Below the pieces are notes generated by a model that was given only the letters and a program-made list of their open reading frames with translations, had not been told where the DNA came from and ran no database searches. Positions 8,937-17,203 of a DNA stretch of 64,000 bases are shown piece after piece. Source of the stretch: VFJQ01 sp044226525 (GTDB lineage: Bacteria; Verrucomicrobiota; Verrucomicrobiia; Chthoniobacterales; Chthoniobacteraceae); the NCBI GenBank assembly GCA_044226525.1, contig JBGAGV010000014.1, positions 124,001 to 188,000 of the forward strand, given 5' to 3'. Within the stretch, counting starts at the first letter, position 1. Every line of letters begins with the position of its first letter. A program made the translations under genes and the position numbers.

Positions 8937-10490
8937 TTACTCGGCGAGCTGGCGCACTTCGGCGTCGCTGAGGGCGCGGGCGTAGAGGCTGAAATCGTCC
9001 ATGCAGCCGACGAAATTGCGCACCGCATGCGAGCCGCGATAATCCGGCGAGGGAATCCAGTTGCCGAGTTCGGTGAGCGCGGGCTTCGGCAGCACGGCAC
9101 GCTTGAGCGGGTGGCGGGACAGGCGCTGGCCGTTCACATAAAAGCGCACTTCCTTCGCGGCGCTGTCGAACACCGCCGCGAGATGCACCCACTGGCCGAA
9201 ACGTTCCGGCGTGAAGACCACGGGGCTGATGTAATCGTCCGTCACGCTCGGGTGCGAGCTGAAGACCACGCCGAGGCAGATCGAACCATCGTGCAGCACC
9301 TGCCAATGAACTCCGCCCGCTTCGATCCCCTGGCTCATGCAGATCGAACTCTGGCTCTGCCGCGTGCTGAGACTGTGAAGCTGCACCCACGCGCTGAGCG
9401 TGAGCTGGCGATATTCGCCGGGCACATTCAGCCGCACACGATCGCTCACGCTGCGAAACTGGAGCGCGCGTTTGCCCGGCCAGCGGCCTTCGGTCCAGTT
9501 GCAGCCGACGATGGTGCCCGCCGCGATGTCGGAGCCGTGCGAGGCCGCGTTTCGCAGCGAACGAGAGCCTTTCTTGTCTTGGAAATCCAGGTGCAAGCGT
9601 GTGGACGGATCGTCGTTCCAGCGTCCGCTCGCCTCCTGCCAGCGGGTGAAGGCTTCCCGTCGCGAAGCGGTGACCAGGGCATCGAGATCGTGACTGGAAG
9701 TGAAGGCGGCCGCATTCGCCGCCAATGTCTGCGGCGCTGCGGATTTCGCGAGACTGGTCGCGGCGCCCGTCGTCAGTTTCCGCACCTGCGTCTGCGGTTG
9801 ATACAGCTCCACCTCGCCTTTGAAGACATGCAGCTCCGGTGCGGAGTCATTCAGGTCGAGTCCGAAGTCCGTGCCGAGATCGACAATTTCACCCTTTGGC
9901 GTGCCGAGGCGAAAACCGCGGGCCTGCGGCGGCACATGTGCGCTGAATTTTCCATAGCGGCAAAATGCCTCGCCTGCCGAAACCAGGCGGATTTCCGCCG
10001 GGCCCTCGACGCACAACCGCGCGCCTTGGAAAAACTCGATCTCCGCCACTCCGTTCTGCAAGCGAAGCAGGCCCGGCGGCAGAGGCGAATTTAGCGCCGG
10101 TGCGGACACGGCGTTGTCCCATTGCAAGTTCACCCCGCGAGAGAGAACCGCAACGCTTGAGGTGGTCGCTTCATCACGCCGGTCCGGCCACGCGGCCCAG
10201 GAAATCAAGCCAATGACGATCCCGGCCGCGAGCGCGCCGAGGACTTTCAGCCGTCCCGGCCATTTCCGCTTCGCAGGCACGGCTGCCATGCCGACGCCAT
10301 CCTCACGGTGCACGGTCTCCCGTTGCGACCACGCGAACAGCGCGGCCTCCGCGTCCTGAAATTCAAACCACGCTCGGCGTGTGTCCGCGGACTCTTTCAG
10401 CAGCGCGGTGAGCCGCTCGTGATCCTCCGGAGTGATGGTTCCGTCCGCCTTGGCCACAAAAAGTCGATGCAGTTCCACGTTCATGTTCAT
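8937..10490 (-). CDS. FecR-like anti-sigma protein fused to a LamG/concanavalin-like domain
   Basis: 517 residues. Residues 1-60 are cytoplasmic and acidic, as expected for binding a sigma factor (MNMNVELHRLFVAKADGTIT). One transmembrane helix lies at about 82-101 (VLGALAAGIVIGLISWAA). Residues 110-215 resemble a FecR domain (VDLGTDFGLDLNDSAPELHV, FKGEVEL). Residues about 290-510 form a LamG jelly-roll (LTLSAWVQLHS, WVHLAAVFDSAAKEVRFYVNG, GCMDDFSLYARALSDAEVRQL). Its ATG overlaps the sigma stop (10487-10490), so the two products are probably made in a fixed ratio. The LamG end probably senses or binds carbohydrate at the surface. Confidence 0.85.
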   Translation of the reverse strand: MNMNVELHRLFVAKADGTITPEDHERLTALLKESADTRRAWFEFQDAEAALFAWSQRETVHREDGVGMAAVPAKRKWPGRLKVLGALAAGIVIGLISWAAWPDRRDEATTSSVAVLSRGVNLQWDNAVSAPALNSPLPPGLLRLQNGVAEIEFFQGARLCVEGPAEIRLVSAGEAFCRYGKFSAHVPPQARGFRLGTPKGEIVDLGTDFGLDLNDSAPELHVFKGEVELYQPQTQVRKLTTGAATSLAKSAAPQTLAANAAAFTSSHDLDALVTASRREAFTRWQEASGRWNDDPSTRLHLDFQDKKGSRSLRNAASHGSDIAAGTIVGCNWTEGRWPGKRALQFRSVSDRVRLNVPGEYRQLTLSAWVQLHSLSTRQSQSSICMSQGIEAGGVHWQVLHDGSICLGVVFSSHPSVTDDYISPVVFTPERFGQWVHLAAVFDSAAKEVRFYVNGQRLSRHPLKRAVLPKPALTELGNWIPSPDYRGSHAVRNFVGCMDDFSLYARALSDAEVRQLAE

Positions 10491-11020
10491 GCCTCCCGCG
10501 CCAGGCGGCGTTTCATGCAGTCGGCGAGCAGCCGGCGCAGAGCGTTGAGTTTGTTGTAAAGAGTCTGCGGCGCGCGCCCGAGCCGTTCGGCGAGCGTCGC
10601 GACTTCCGTCTTGTTCAGGTAAAATTCGCGCACCAGTTCGCGGCCGGAGTCGTCGAGTTCGTCGATGCAGCGATCCATGGCGGCGAGCCGTGCCTCGCGC
10701 TGTTCGAGATCGGTCACGCGTTCCTCGGCGAGGCGCTGGAGCAGTTCGTCGTCGAAGTGCAGTCGGGATCGCGCGGAGACGCGTTGAAAATTCTTGGCCT
10801 CGTAGAACGCGAAGCTGCTCGCCCAGGCGAAGAAATCCTTCTTCCGATCAAACTCCCCGAACTTCCGCCAGATCGTCATGCTCGCGCGTTGGAGCACGTC
10901 CTCGGCGTCGGCGTTATTTCCCAGCAGCACGCGCAGAAAGGCCAGCAGCCGCGAGTGCGACGCATTGAGCAGGGTGATGAACTGCTCGGAGGAAGCTGAG
11001 GGCTCCGCGGAATCGGGCAT
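10487..11020 (-). CDS. ECF-type sigma-70 family RNA polymerase sigma factor (Verrucomicrobia/Planctomycetes type)
   Basis: 177 residues. Region 2 is seen at about 20-80 (LLAFLRVLLGNNADAEDVLQ, MTIWRKFGEFDRKKDFFAWA) and region 4 at about 125-170 (LVREFYLNKTEVATLAERLG, TLYNKLNALRRLLADC), with a recognition helix ending in R-R. It is the type seen in long-peptide sigma lists of Rhodopirellula and Verrucomicrobium. It is translationally coupled to the FecR-LamG gene. The 46-base gap upstream (11021-11066) is the largest between consecutive genes here before 21.6 kb, so a promoter for the downstream block may lie there. Confidence 0.9.
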   Translation of the reverse strand: MPDSAEPSASSEQFITLLNASHSRLLAFLRVLLGNNADAEDVLQRASMTIWRKFGEFDRKKDFFAWASSFAFYEAKNFQRVSARSRLHFDDELLQRLAEERVTDLEQREARLAAMDRCIDELDDSGRELVREFYLNKTEVATLAERLGRAPQTLYNKLNALRRLLADCMKRRLAREA

Positions 11021-11066
11021 TTGCTAGTATTGTCGCCGCCCGGCCGGATTTACCGAGGATTTTTGC

Positions 11067-11963
11067 TCAGGGAAAAAACGGGAAGAGCGCTTTGATTTCG
11101 GTGGCGCTCGGCTGCCGTCCGTATTCGCAAATCTCGAAGGCTTCCGCGAATTTCACCGCCGCGCCTTTTTCCGGCCCATACCACTTGAGCAGCGCCGGGC
11201 GGAACCGATCGGCCTCGGCTCCCTGGCGTTTGGTCCAGCGGTCGCGCAGCCACGTTTTGCGGCCCGCTTCGTCGCTCGCGGGCGGGACGGTTTTCACATA
11301 TTCCTCGCTGCCGTCGGCGCCGCCTTCGTAGTGCTGCGACGGCATCTCGTGGATGGCGGCAAGTTTCTGGTCGAACACATCGTCGAGGGCGACGATGATG
11401 TCGGCCTTGAACGGATACGGTTTCTCGAACCGGTCGCTCGAATAGAGGAAGACGGGATTCCTTTTCAGCGGCGGCACGTCGGTGCAGACAAACGGCACCG
11501 CCACCATGTAAGCCGCATCTTGCACGAGCACGCCGGTGTAGCGATGGTCGGGATGATAATCCCACGGCCGGTGCGCGATGACGATATCGGCGCGCCATTC
11601 GCGAATGAGGCGGATGATCTTCTGCCGGTTTTCCAGCGAGGGCATGAGTTCGCCGTCGTGAATATCGAGCACCTCGGTTGTGACGCCGAGAATGTCGCCG
11701 CACTTGCGCACTTCGGCGAGGCGGCGCTGCGCCAGCGGACCGCCCGCCATCTGCCAGTGGCCGATGTCGCCATTGGTGACCGACACGAGCTTCACGGCGT
11801 GACCCAGCTTGGCCCATTTCGCCGCCGTGCCGCCGGCTTTGTATTGCGCGTCGTCCGGGTGGGCGCCGAAAACGATGATGCGCAGCTTGCCACGGTCGTC
11901 GGTGGCGTGGAGCGGTGCGGCGAGGAGGAGACTGAGCAGGGCGAGGAGCAGGGAGGATTTCAT
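11067..11963 (-). CDS. Exported PIG-L family (LmbE-like) zinc deacetylase
   Basis: 298 residues. The ATG at 11963 overlaps the previous stop (ATGA) and begins a signal peptide (MKSSLLLALLSLLLAAPLHA). GAHPDD (33-38) is the diagnostic zinc motif, and HPDHRYTG supplies the third ligand. The family removes N-acetyl groups from N-acetylglucosamine-type sugars. Export suggests action on an extracellular or periplasmic glycan or glycoconjugate, in keeping with the ceramidase-like hydrolase encoded just upstream. Confidence 0.9.
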   Translation of the reverse strand: MKSSLLLALLSLLLAAPLHATDDRGKLRIIVFGAHPDDAQYKAGGTAAKWAKLGHAVKLVSVTNGDIGHWQMAGGPLAQRRLAEVRKCGDILGVTTEVLDIHDGELMPSLENRQKIIRLIREWRADIVIAHRPWDYHPDHRYTGVLVQDAAYMVAVPFVCTDVPPLKRNPVFLYSSDRFEKPYPFKADIIVALDDVFDQKLAAIHEMPSQHYEGGADGSEEYVKTVPPASDEAGRKTWLRDRWTKRQGAEADRFRPALLKWYGPEKGAAVKFAEAFEICEYGRQPSATEIKALFPFFP

Positions 11964-13468
11964 TGGAGTTTTTTCAGGACTGCCAGCGCCTTGATCTCGA
12001 AGAGGCGCTGCCACTCCGGTGCGACGAGCGAATCGCAGTCCTCCTGCGCGTAACCGGTATTGAGGCGCTGCGCGACGGTGGGCGTGTAATAGATGTAGCC
12101 GTTGGTGTAGCCGGCGACGAAGGCGTGCGGGTCGTGCGCGGCTTGTTTGATGTTAAGGCCGACCTGCACGGTCAGTTCGCCGGGGAAGGTGACGAGTTTA
12201 AAATCGCCGACGCGCAAGCCGCAGACTTCCACGTCGAGTGTCGGTTTCCCCGCGGCCTGATTTTGCGCGAGGTGTTTCTTGAGCAGCGCGAGATTGGTGT
12301 TCAGCCGCGTGAGATGTTCCATCGCCTGGATGTTTTGCAGGTAGGCTTCGACGCTGGCGCGATTGGCGGTGTCGAGTTTTGGCAACGCTTCCCGACCGAG
12401 GGCGCGGTCGTGGAGGTAACTCTGTGCGTAGTGTGAGGGGAAGTCGGGCCAGAGTTTTTGTTCGATCAGCAGCGGGAGGAAGGTCTTGAAGTTGATGTTC
12501 GTCGGCTTGAGCGCGCCGAGCAGTTTTTTCTGTTCCGCTTCGATGGCGGCGATGCGGCGTTCGAGATCGGCGCCGCGCGGAAGGGCAATGACCTCGCGGC
12601 TGATCCGAAGTTCGCCGTTCGCCTTCGTGCCGATGTCGCGCACGCCCCGCATCGCGGACAGGCCGAGTTGATTGCCGAGCGGTTCTGCATCGGCGGGGCG
12701 ATTGATCTCCTTGTAGCGCACCGGATTCAAATCGCCGCCGCAGCCTTGCACGAAGAAGGCGAGCGCGCCGGAGCCGAGGCTTTCCTCGATTACCTTCGAC
12801 GCGAACCCGGGATAGTCGGCGGTGTTGCCAGCTTCGGGCGCGCCCATGATCGGGTGGCAGGCGAAGTTGTAGAGCACGGCGAGCGGCTGGCCGTCGAGGC
12901 GGTCGAGGCGGAGCAGACCGATCTGGGGATCGATCGGTCCCACGCTGGCGATATCTTCATCGCGCGGCATGGAATAGGCGCGCCGCATATCGACCTCGCT
13001 GCCGTCCTTCATCTTGATCCGGCGATTTTCGCTGATGCGATCTTCCCGTCCCGCGCCCGCGCCGACTTTCACCGGCGTGAGTTGTTTCCACGCGTCGCGC
13101 ACGGCCTGCACCGTGAGTTGCGCCACATCGGCCCGCACGATGCCGTGACAATGGCTGGCATTGATCAGGATGCTTGCCGCCGGAATGCCCGGATCCTTCT
13201 CCAACTCCGCGCGCACTTCCCCGAGAAAGCCATTCCCGATGCGCCCGATCTCGCCAATCGCCACGGCGTCGATGGTGATCAGCACCGCTTTGGTTTCGCC
13301 ATTTTGCAGGACGAGCGCCTTGGCAAACAGCGGGTCGTTGACCGGTCCGGCAGTCCGGTCGGTGATCTCGACTTTCGCTACGCCCGCGCGCAACTCGGCG
13401 GCGGAAACCACGGGCGCGAAAGCGAGAAGAGCGGTGGCGAGGGAAGCGAGGGCGCGCAGCGGTTTCAC
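11960..13468 (-). CDS. Neutral/alkaline ceramidase-like exported hydrolase
   Basis: 502 residues starting at GTG, in a GTGA overlap with the DUF1501 stop. A signal peptide (MKPLRALASLATALLAFAPV) is followed by RAGVAKVEITDR, the start motif of the neutral/alkaline non-lysosomal ceramidase domain. NASHCHG and NFACHPIM provide the zinc-ligand histidines. FFVQGCGGDLNPV corresponds to the conserved G-D-x-N-P segment. At about 500 residues it lacks the C-terminal Ig-like domain of true ceramidases. Such short versions are common in planctomycetes and verrucomicrobia and their substrate is unproven. Confidence 0.85.
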   Translation of the reverse strand: MKPLRALASLATALLAFAPVVSAAELRAGVAKVEITDRTAGPVNDPLFAKALVLQNGETKAVLITIDAVAIGEIGRIGNGFLGEVRAELEKDPGIPAASILINASHCHGIVRADVAQLTVQAVRDAWKQLTPVKVGAGAGREDRISENRRIKMKDGSEVDMRRAYSMPRDEDIASVGPIDPQIGLLRLDRLDGQPLAVLYNFACHPIMGAPEAGNTADYPGFASKVIEESLGSGALAFFVQGCGGDLNPVRYKEINRPADAEPLGNQLGLSAMRGVRDIGTKANGELRISREVIALPRGADLERRIAAIEAEQKKLLGALKPTNINFKTFLPLLIEQKLWPDFPSHYAQSYLHDRALGREALPKLDTANRASVEAYLQNIQAMEHLTRLNTNLALLKKHLAQNQAAGKPTLDVEVCGLRVGDFKLVTFPGELTVQVGLNIKQAAHDPHAFVAGYTNGYIYYTPTVAQRLNTGYAQEDCDSLVAPEWQRLFEIKALAVLKKLQ

Positions 13469-14898
13469 GCCGTTTTACCCATCAGTTCCGGAATGGCGCG
13501 GCCGCTATCGACAATGTGGACCGGGCGACCGTTGAGGTCGTTGATGGTGACCTTGGTGTAATCGATACCGAGGTGGTGATAGACCGTCGCGAGGAAATCG
13601 CTCGCGTTGCACGGGCGCTCGACCACGTCTTCGCCGCGCTTGTCGCTGGCGCCGATGACGCCGCCGGTTTGGATGCCACCGCCAGCCCAGATATTCGTGA
13701 AGGCGCGCGGCCAGTGATCACGGCCGGGTTGCAAGGTGCCGGCCGGGCCGCTCGCATCGCCCGCGCCAGTGCTGCGATCGAAACTAATCTTTGGCGTGCG
13801 GCCAAATTCCCCGGTCACGACGACGAGCACCTTCTTGTCGAGGCCGCGAGCGTAAACATCTTCGATGAGTGCGGATACGGCGCGGTCGTAAGTCGGCATG
13901 CGGAAACGCAGCGCCTCGAACTGGTGCTGGTTGACGGCGTGGTCGTCCCAGTTGTTGACGCGTCCGCAGAGCGGACCGCTCAGGCTGCTGGTCACGATTT
14001 CGACGCCGGCTTCGACGAGCCGGCGGGCGAGCAGGAGCTGCTGGCCCCAGCGGTTGCGGCCATAGCGGTCGCGTGTGGCGGCGTCTTCCTTGTCGAGATC
14101 GAAGGCATCGCGCGTCTGCGGATTGGTGAGCAAGGTCATGGCCTGCGCTTCAAATTCATCGAGCGCGCCGAGTTCGCCTTCACGATCAAATTTGCGCTCC
14201 AGCGTGTCGAGGCTCTTGCGAAGCGCGACGCGATCGTTCAGCCGCCGCGATTCGGACGTGTCGGACACGCCGATGTTCGGCACTTGGAAGTTCGGCCGGT
14301 TTGGATCGTCGCTGACCGAGAATGGCGCGTAGGCGTCGCCGAGATAAGCGGGGCTGGAGTATTCCGGCGAAGCGGGCGGCACGCCGATGTAATTGGGCAG
14401 GGGATTGGCACGCTTGCCTTCTTTCGAGCGAAGATAATGCGCGACCGACATCCAGTCGGGCAGGCGCGGCTTGGGCTTGTCGCGCGTATCGGAATCGCCG
14501 GAGAACATTTGCATCGTGCCCGCCGGATGCCCGCCCGCGGACTGGTGCATCGAACGCAGCACGGTGAACTTGTCTGCGATGGCGGCATTCATGGGCAGCA
14601 GTTCGGTGAACCGCGTGCCGGGGATCTTCGTGCTGATCGTCTTGAACGGCCCGCAATATTCGCTGCCGCTGTCCGGCTTCGGATCGTAGGTATCGACGTG
14701 CGACATGCCGCCGGGCAGCCACACCATGATGATCGATTTGCGTTCGCTCAGCGGCTTGAGCGCATTTTCCGCGCGCAGCCGCAGCAGTCCCGGCCAGCTC
14801 AGCGTCGCCATGCCGGCGAGTCCGATCTGCATGAAGCCGCGGCGCGAGAGCGGGCCCGCGCAGCGGAAGGATGAGGAGGGAGTGATGAGGTCGGACAT
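13465..14898 (-). CDS. DUF1501 family protein, Tat-exported (second copy)
   Basis: 477 residues. Tat leader with SRRGFMQIG; IIMVWLPGGMSHVDTYDPKP, VLVVVTGEFGRTPK and GRDHWPRAFTNIWAGGG are DUF1501 motifs. It is only distantly similar to the copy at 3364-4776 (different spacing and insertions), so the two operon halves did not arise by a recent duplication. It lies between the cytochrome-WD40 gene (10-base gap) and the ceramidase-like gene (4-base overlap). Its usual DUF1549/DUF1553 partner is the first gene of this block rather than its direct neighbour. Confidence 0.92.
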   Translation of the reverse strand: MSDLITPSSSFRCAGPLSRRGFMQIGLAGMATLSWPGLLRLRAENALKPLSERKSIIMVWLPGGMSHVDTYDPKPDSGSEYCGPFKTISTKIPGTRFTELLPMNAAIADKFTVLRSMHQSAGGHPAGTMQMFSGDSDTRDKPKPRLPDWMSVAHYLRSKEGKRANPLPNYIGVPPASPEYSSPAYLGDAYAPFSVSDDPNRPNFQVPNIGVSDTSESRRLNDRVALRKSLDTLERKFDREGELGALDEFEAQAMTLLTNPQTRDAFDLDKEDAATRDRYGRNRWGQQLLLARRLVEAGVEIVTSSLSGPLCGRVNNWDDHAVNQHQFEALRFRMPTYDRAVSALIEDVYARGLDKKVLVVVTGEFGRTPKISFDRSTGAGDASGPAGTLQPGRDHWPRAFTNIWAGGGIQTGGVIGASDKRGEDVVERPCNASDFLATVYHHLGIDYTKVTINDLNGRPVHIVDSGRAIPELMGKTA

Positions 14899-14908
14899 AA
14901 GATTGGAG

Positions 14909-17203
14909 TTATTTGGTGCCGAAGACGGCGAGTTCTTTGCCGGCGCCGTCCCACACGCGGAGCTGGCTGTCTTCGCCGCCGCCGATGATGGTATTGCCAG
15001 AGGGTGTGCTGGCGGCGGCCTGGACGTAGTCGGGCAGCTTGGTAATGGCGCGCACTTCGGCGCCGTCGTCGGTGACGATGCGCACGCGGTTGTCGCCCGA
15101 GGAAGTGACGATTTGGGCGGTAGCGCCGATGAATTCGAGCGACGTCACTTCCTTCGTCCAGCCTTCGATCTTTTTCTTTCGCTCGCCGATGATCATGTCC
15201 CACGTGTTCACCACGCCATCCGCGCCCGCGGTGGCCAGCACGCGGCCATCGGCACGAAAGGCGATGCCGGTGACGTGATGGGTGTGGCCCTCGAAGAGGT
15301 TGGTTTGTTTGGCCGAGGCGATGTCGGTCACGCGCACGATTTTGTCCGCGGCACCGGAAGCAAGCCGCTTGCCGTCGGGGGAGAAGTCGAGGCAGAGCAC
15401 GGAGTCCGAGTGGCGCTCCTTCCACGTCTGTGTGGCTTTTCCGCTGGCGACGTCGAAAAGAATGATGTCGCCGGAGCGCGAGAGTTCGCCGCCGGCGGTG
15501 GCGAGGGTTTTGCCATCGGGGCTGAAGCAGACGGCGTTCACGCGATCCGCGAAAAGCCTGCCATCTTTCGCGCCGCCGAGCGTGCGTTCCAGCACCCAGC
15601 GCGGCGTCGCGCCGGTGGAGACGCTGAATGATTTCGACGCCACGAACGAACCGTCCGGCGCGGTGCCGAGGGTCGTGGTGGCGGCGTTGCTCGCGGCGGC
15701 CTGCTCGATCGGCGTGCCGGAAGCAACCGCCCACACCACGAGCGCATTGTCTTCGAAGACCGCTGCGACGCGCTGAGCGTCGGGCGAAAAGGAAACCGCC
15801 AGCGGTTTGGTGGTGGTTTTCGTAAGCGATTGTTTGAGCGCGGCGAGGTCGGCGGTGGCCTGGTCCTGGTCCTTCTTCGCCCGGTCGATCGCGGCATTGG
15901 CGGCGGCGATGGCTTTCGCGTTCTGATCTTTCGACGCGGTGATGCGTTTCACATCCGCGTCGGCATCCTGCACGTTGCTCTCGGCGGCGGAGACCGCGGC
16001 GAGAGCGGAACGCTCCGTCATCGTCGCGGTGATCAATTTGTCCTGCGCGTCCTTGAGTTGCTTCTCCAGCGCGGCGTCGGGTTTGCCATCGGGGGCTTTC
16101 GCGACCTGCGCCTGCACGGCATCGAGCGCTTTTTGCGCGGCGGTCTTCGCGTCGGTGGTCGCCGGCACGGCTTTCTGTTTTTCCGGGAGCACCTTTTTCA
16201 TCGCGGCGATGGCGTCGTTGGCCTTCTTCAGCAATTCATCGAGGGCTTTATTCTGCGCTTCGATGCGGGCGATTTCCGCTTTCTGAAAAGCCTGCTCGAC
16301 GGTCTGCGCCGCGACGATCCAGTCGAGTTCCGCCGCCTTCTTCGTCGTGGTCACATTGCCGCGCATTTCGGCGATTTGCTTGAGCGAAGCGGCGTCCCAC
16401 ACCCGCACCGAACCATCGGCGCAACCGGTCGCGACCAGTTTGCCGTCGGCAGACAGCGCGCTGCCGGTGAAGGTGAGCTTCGAGGCGGTCGCGAGTTTCT
16501 TCTGCAATTCCTCGCTCGCCGGCGTGGCGACTGTTTTTGCGGTCGAAGCGGGTGCCGCATTTTCGAGGCGCCAGATTTTCACTTCGCGATAACTGCCGCT
16601 GGCGAGGCGCGTGCCGTCGGGGCTGAAGGCGAGCGATTGCACCAGCGCACGATGCGCGGTGCCGGGCCTCTCGGCGGGATCGGCGATCTGGCCGGTGAGT
16701 TGCCGCGTGGCGAGGTCGTAAACGAAAATCTGGTTGGCCCGTCCACACACGGCGAACCGTCCGTCTTTCGTCAGGGCGACGCTGTAGATCGGATCGACGC
16801 CCGGGGCGAGCGGTTGCCAGACGACGGTGTGTTCCTGCTGCACGGAGGATTTCGCGCCTTGGTCGATCCACAGCCGGAAGGTGGCAATCTCCATCGCGGT
16901 GAGATTGCGCGCGCCGGATTTGTTGTCCGGCGGCGGCATCTCCATGTCCTTGAGATGTTTCGAAGCCGCCACGACGAGACTTTCTTCGCCTTTGCCCGGG
17001 ACAATCGCCGGGCCGGATTCGCCGCCTTTGATCATCAACTCCGGCGTCTCCATGTTCAGCCCGGCCTTCGTCGTGGTCTTGTTGTGACACGAGATGCAGT
17101 TCGACTTCAGAAACGGATAAACGTCGCGATAGAAATCGAGATCGGCCGCGCTGGCGAAGGGCGCGGCGGCAAGCAGGGCGGCGACGGAGAGCGCGTTTTT
17201 CAT
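14909..17203 (-). CDS. Planctomycete cytochrome c domain fused to WD40 beta-propeller with coiled-coil insertion
   Basis: 764 residues: signal peptide (MKNALSVAALLAAAPFASA), cytochrome c domain with C36-I-S-C39-H40, then WD40 blades (LAFSPDGTRLASGS, SALSADGKLVATGCADGSVR, VCFSPDGKTLATAGG, LDFSPDGKRLASGAADKIVR, IAFRADGRVLATAGADGVVN). Between the third and fourth visible blades is a long Ala/Lys/Gln-rich helical stretch at about 285-470, a likely coiled coil that projects from the propeller. The protein probably anchors or organises the exported DUF1501/DUF1553 partners. Its start overlaps the PPC gene stop (17200-17203). Confidence 0.9.
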   Translation of the reverse strand: MKNALSVAALLAAAPFASAADLDFYRDVYPFLKSNCISCHNKTTTKAGLNMETPELMIKGGESGPAIVPGKGEESLVVAASKHLKDMEMPPPDNKSGARNLTAMEIATFRLWIDQGAKSSVQQEHTVVWQPLAPGVDPIYSVALTKDGRFAVCGRANQIFVYDLATRQLTGQIADPAERPGTAHRALVQSLAFSPDGTRLASGSYREVKIWRLENAAPASTAKTVATPASEELQKKLATASKLTFTGSALSADGKLVATGCADGSVRVWDAASLKQIAEMRGNVTTTKKAAELDWIVAAQTVEQAFQKAEIARIEAQNKALDELLKKANDAIAAMKKVLPEKQKAVPATTDAKTAAQKALDAVQAQVAKAPDGKPDAALEKQLKDAQDKLITATMTERSALAAVSAAESNVQDADADVKRITASKDQNAKAIAAANAAIDRAKKDQDQATADLAALKQSLTKTTTKPLAVSFSPDAQRVAAVFEDNALVVWAVASGTPIEQAAASNAATTTLGTAPDGSFVASKSFSVSTGATPRWVLERTLGGAKDGRLFADRVNAVCFSPDGKTLATAGGELSRSGDIILFDVASGKATQTWKERHSDSVLCLDFSPDGKRLASGAADKIVRVTDIASAKQTNLFEGHTHHVTGIAFRADGRVLATAGADGVVNTWDMIIGERKKKIEGWTKEVTSLEFIGATAQIVTSSGDNRVRIVTDDGAEVRAITKLPDYVQAAASTPSGNTIIGGGEDSQLRVWDGAGKELAVFGTK

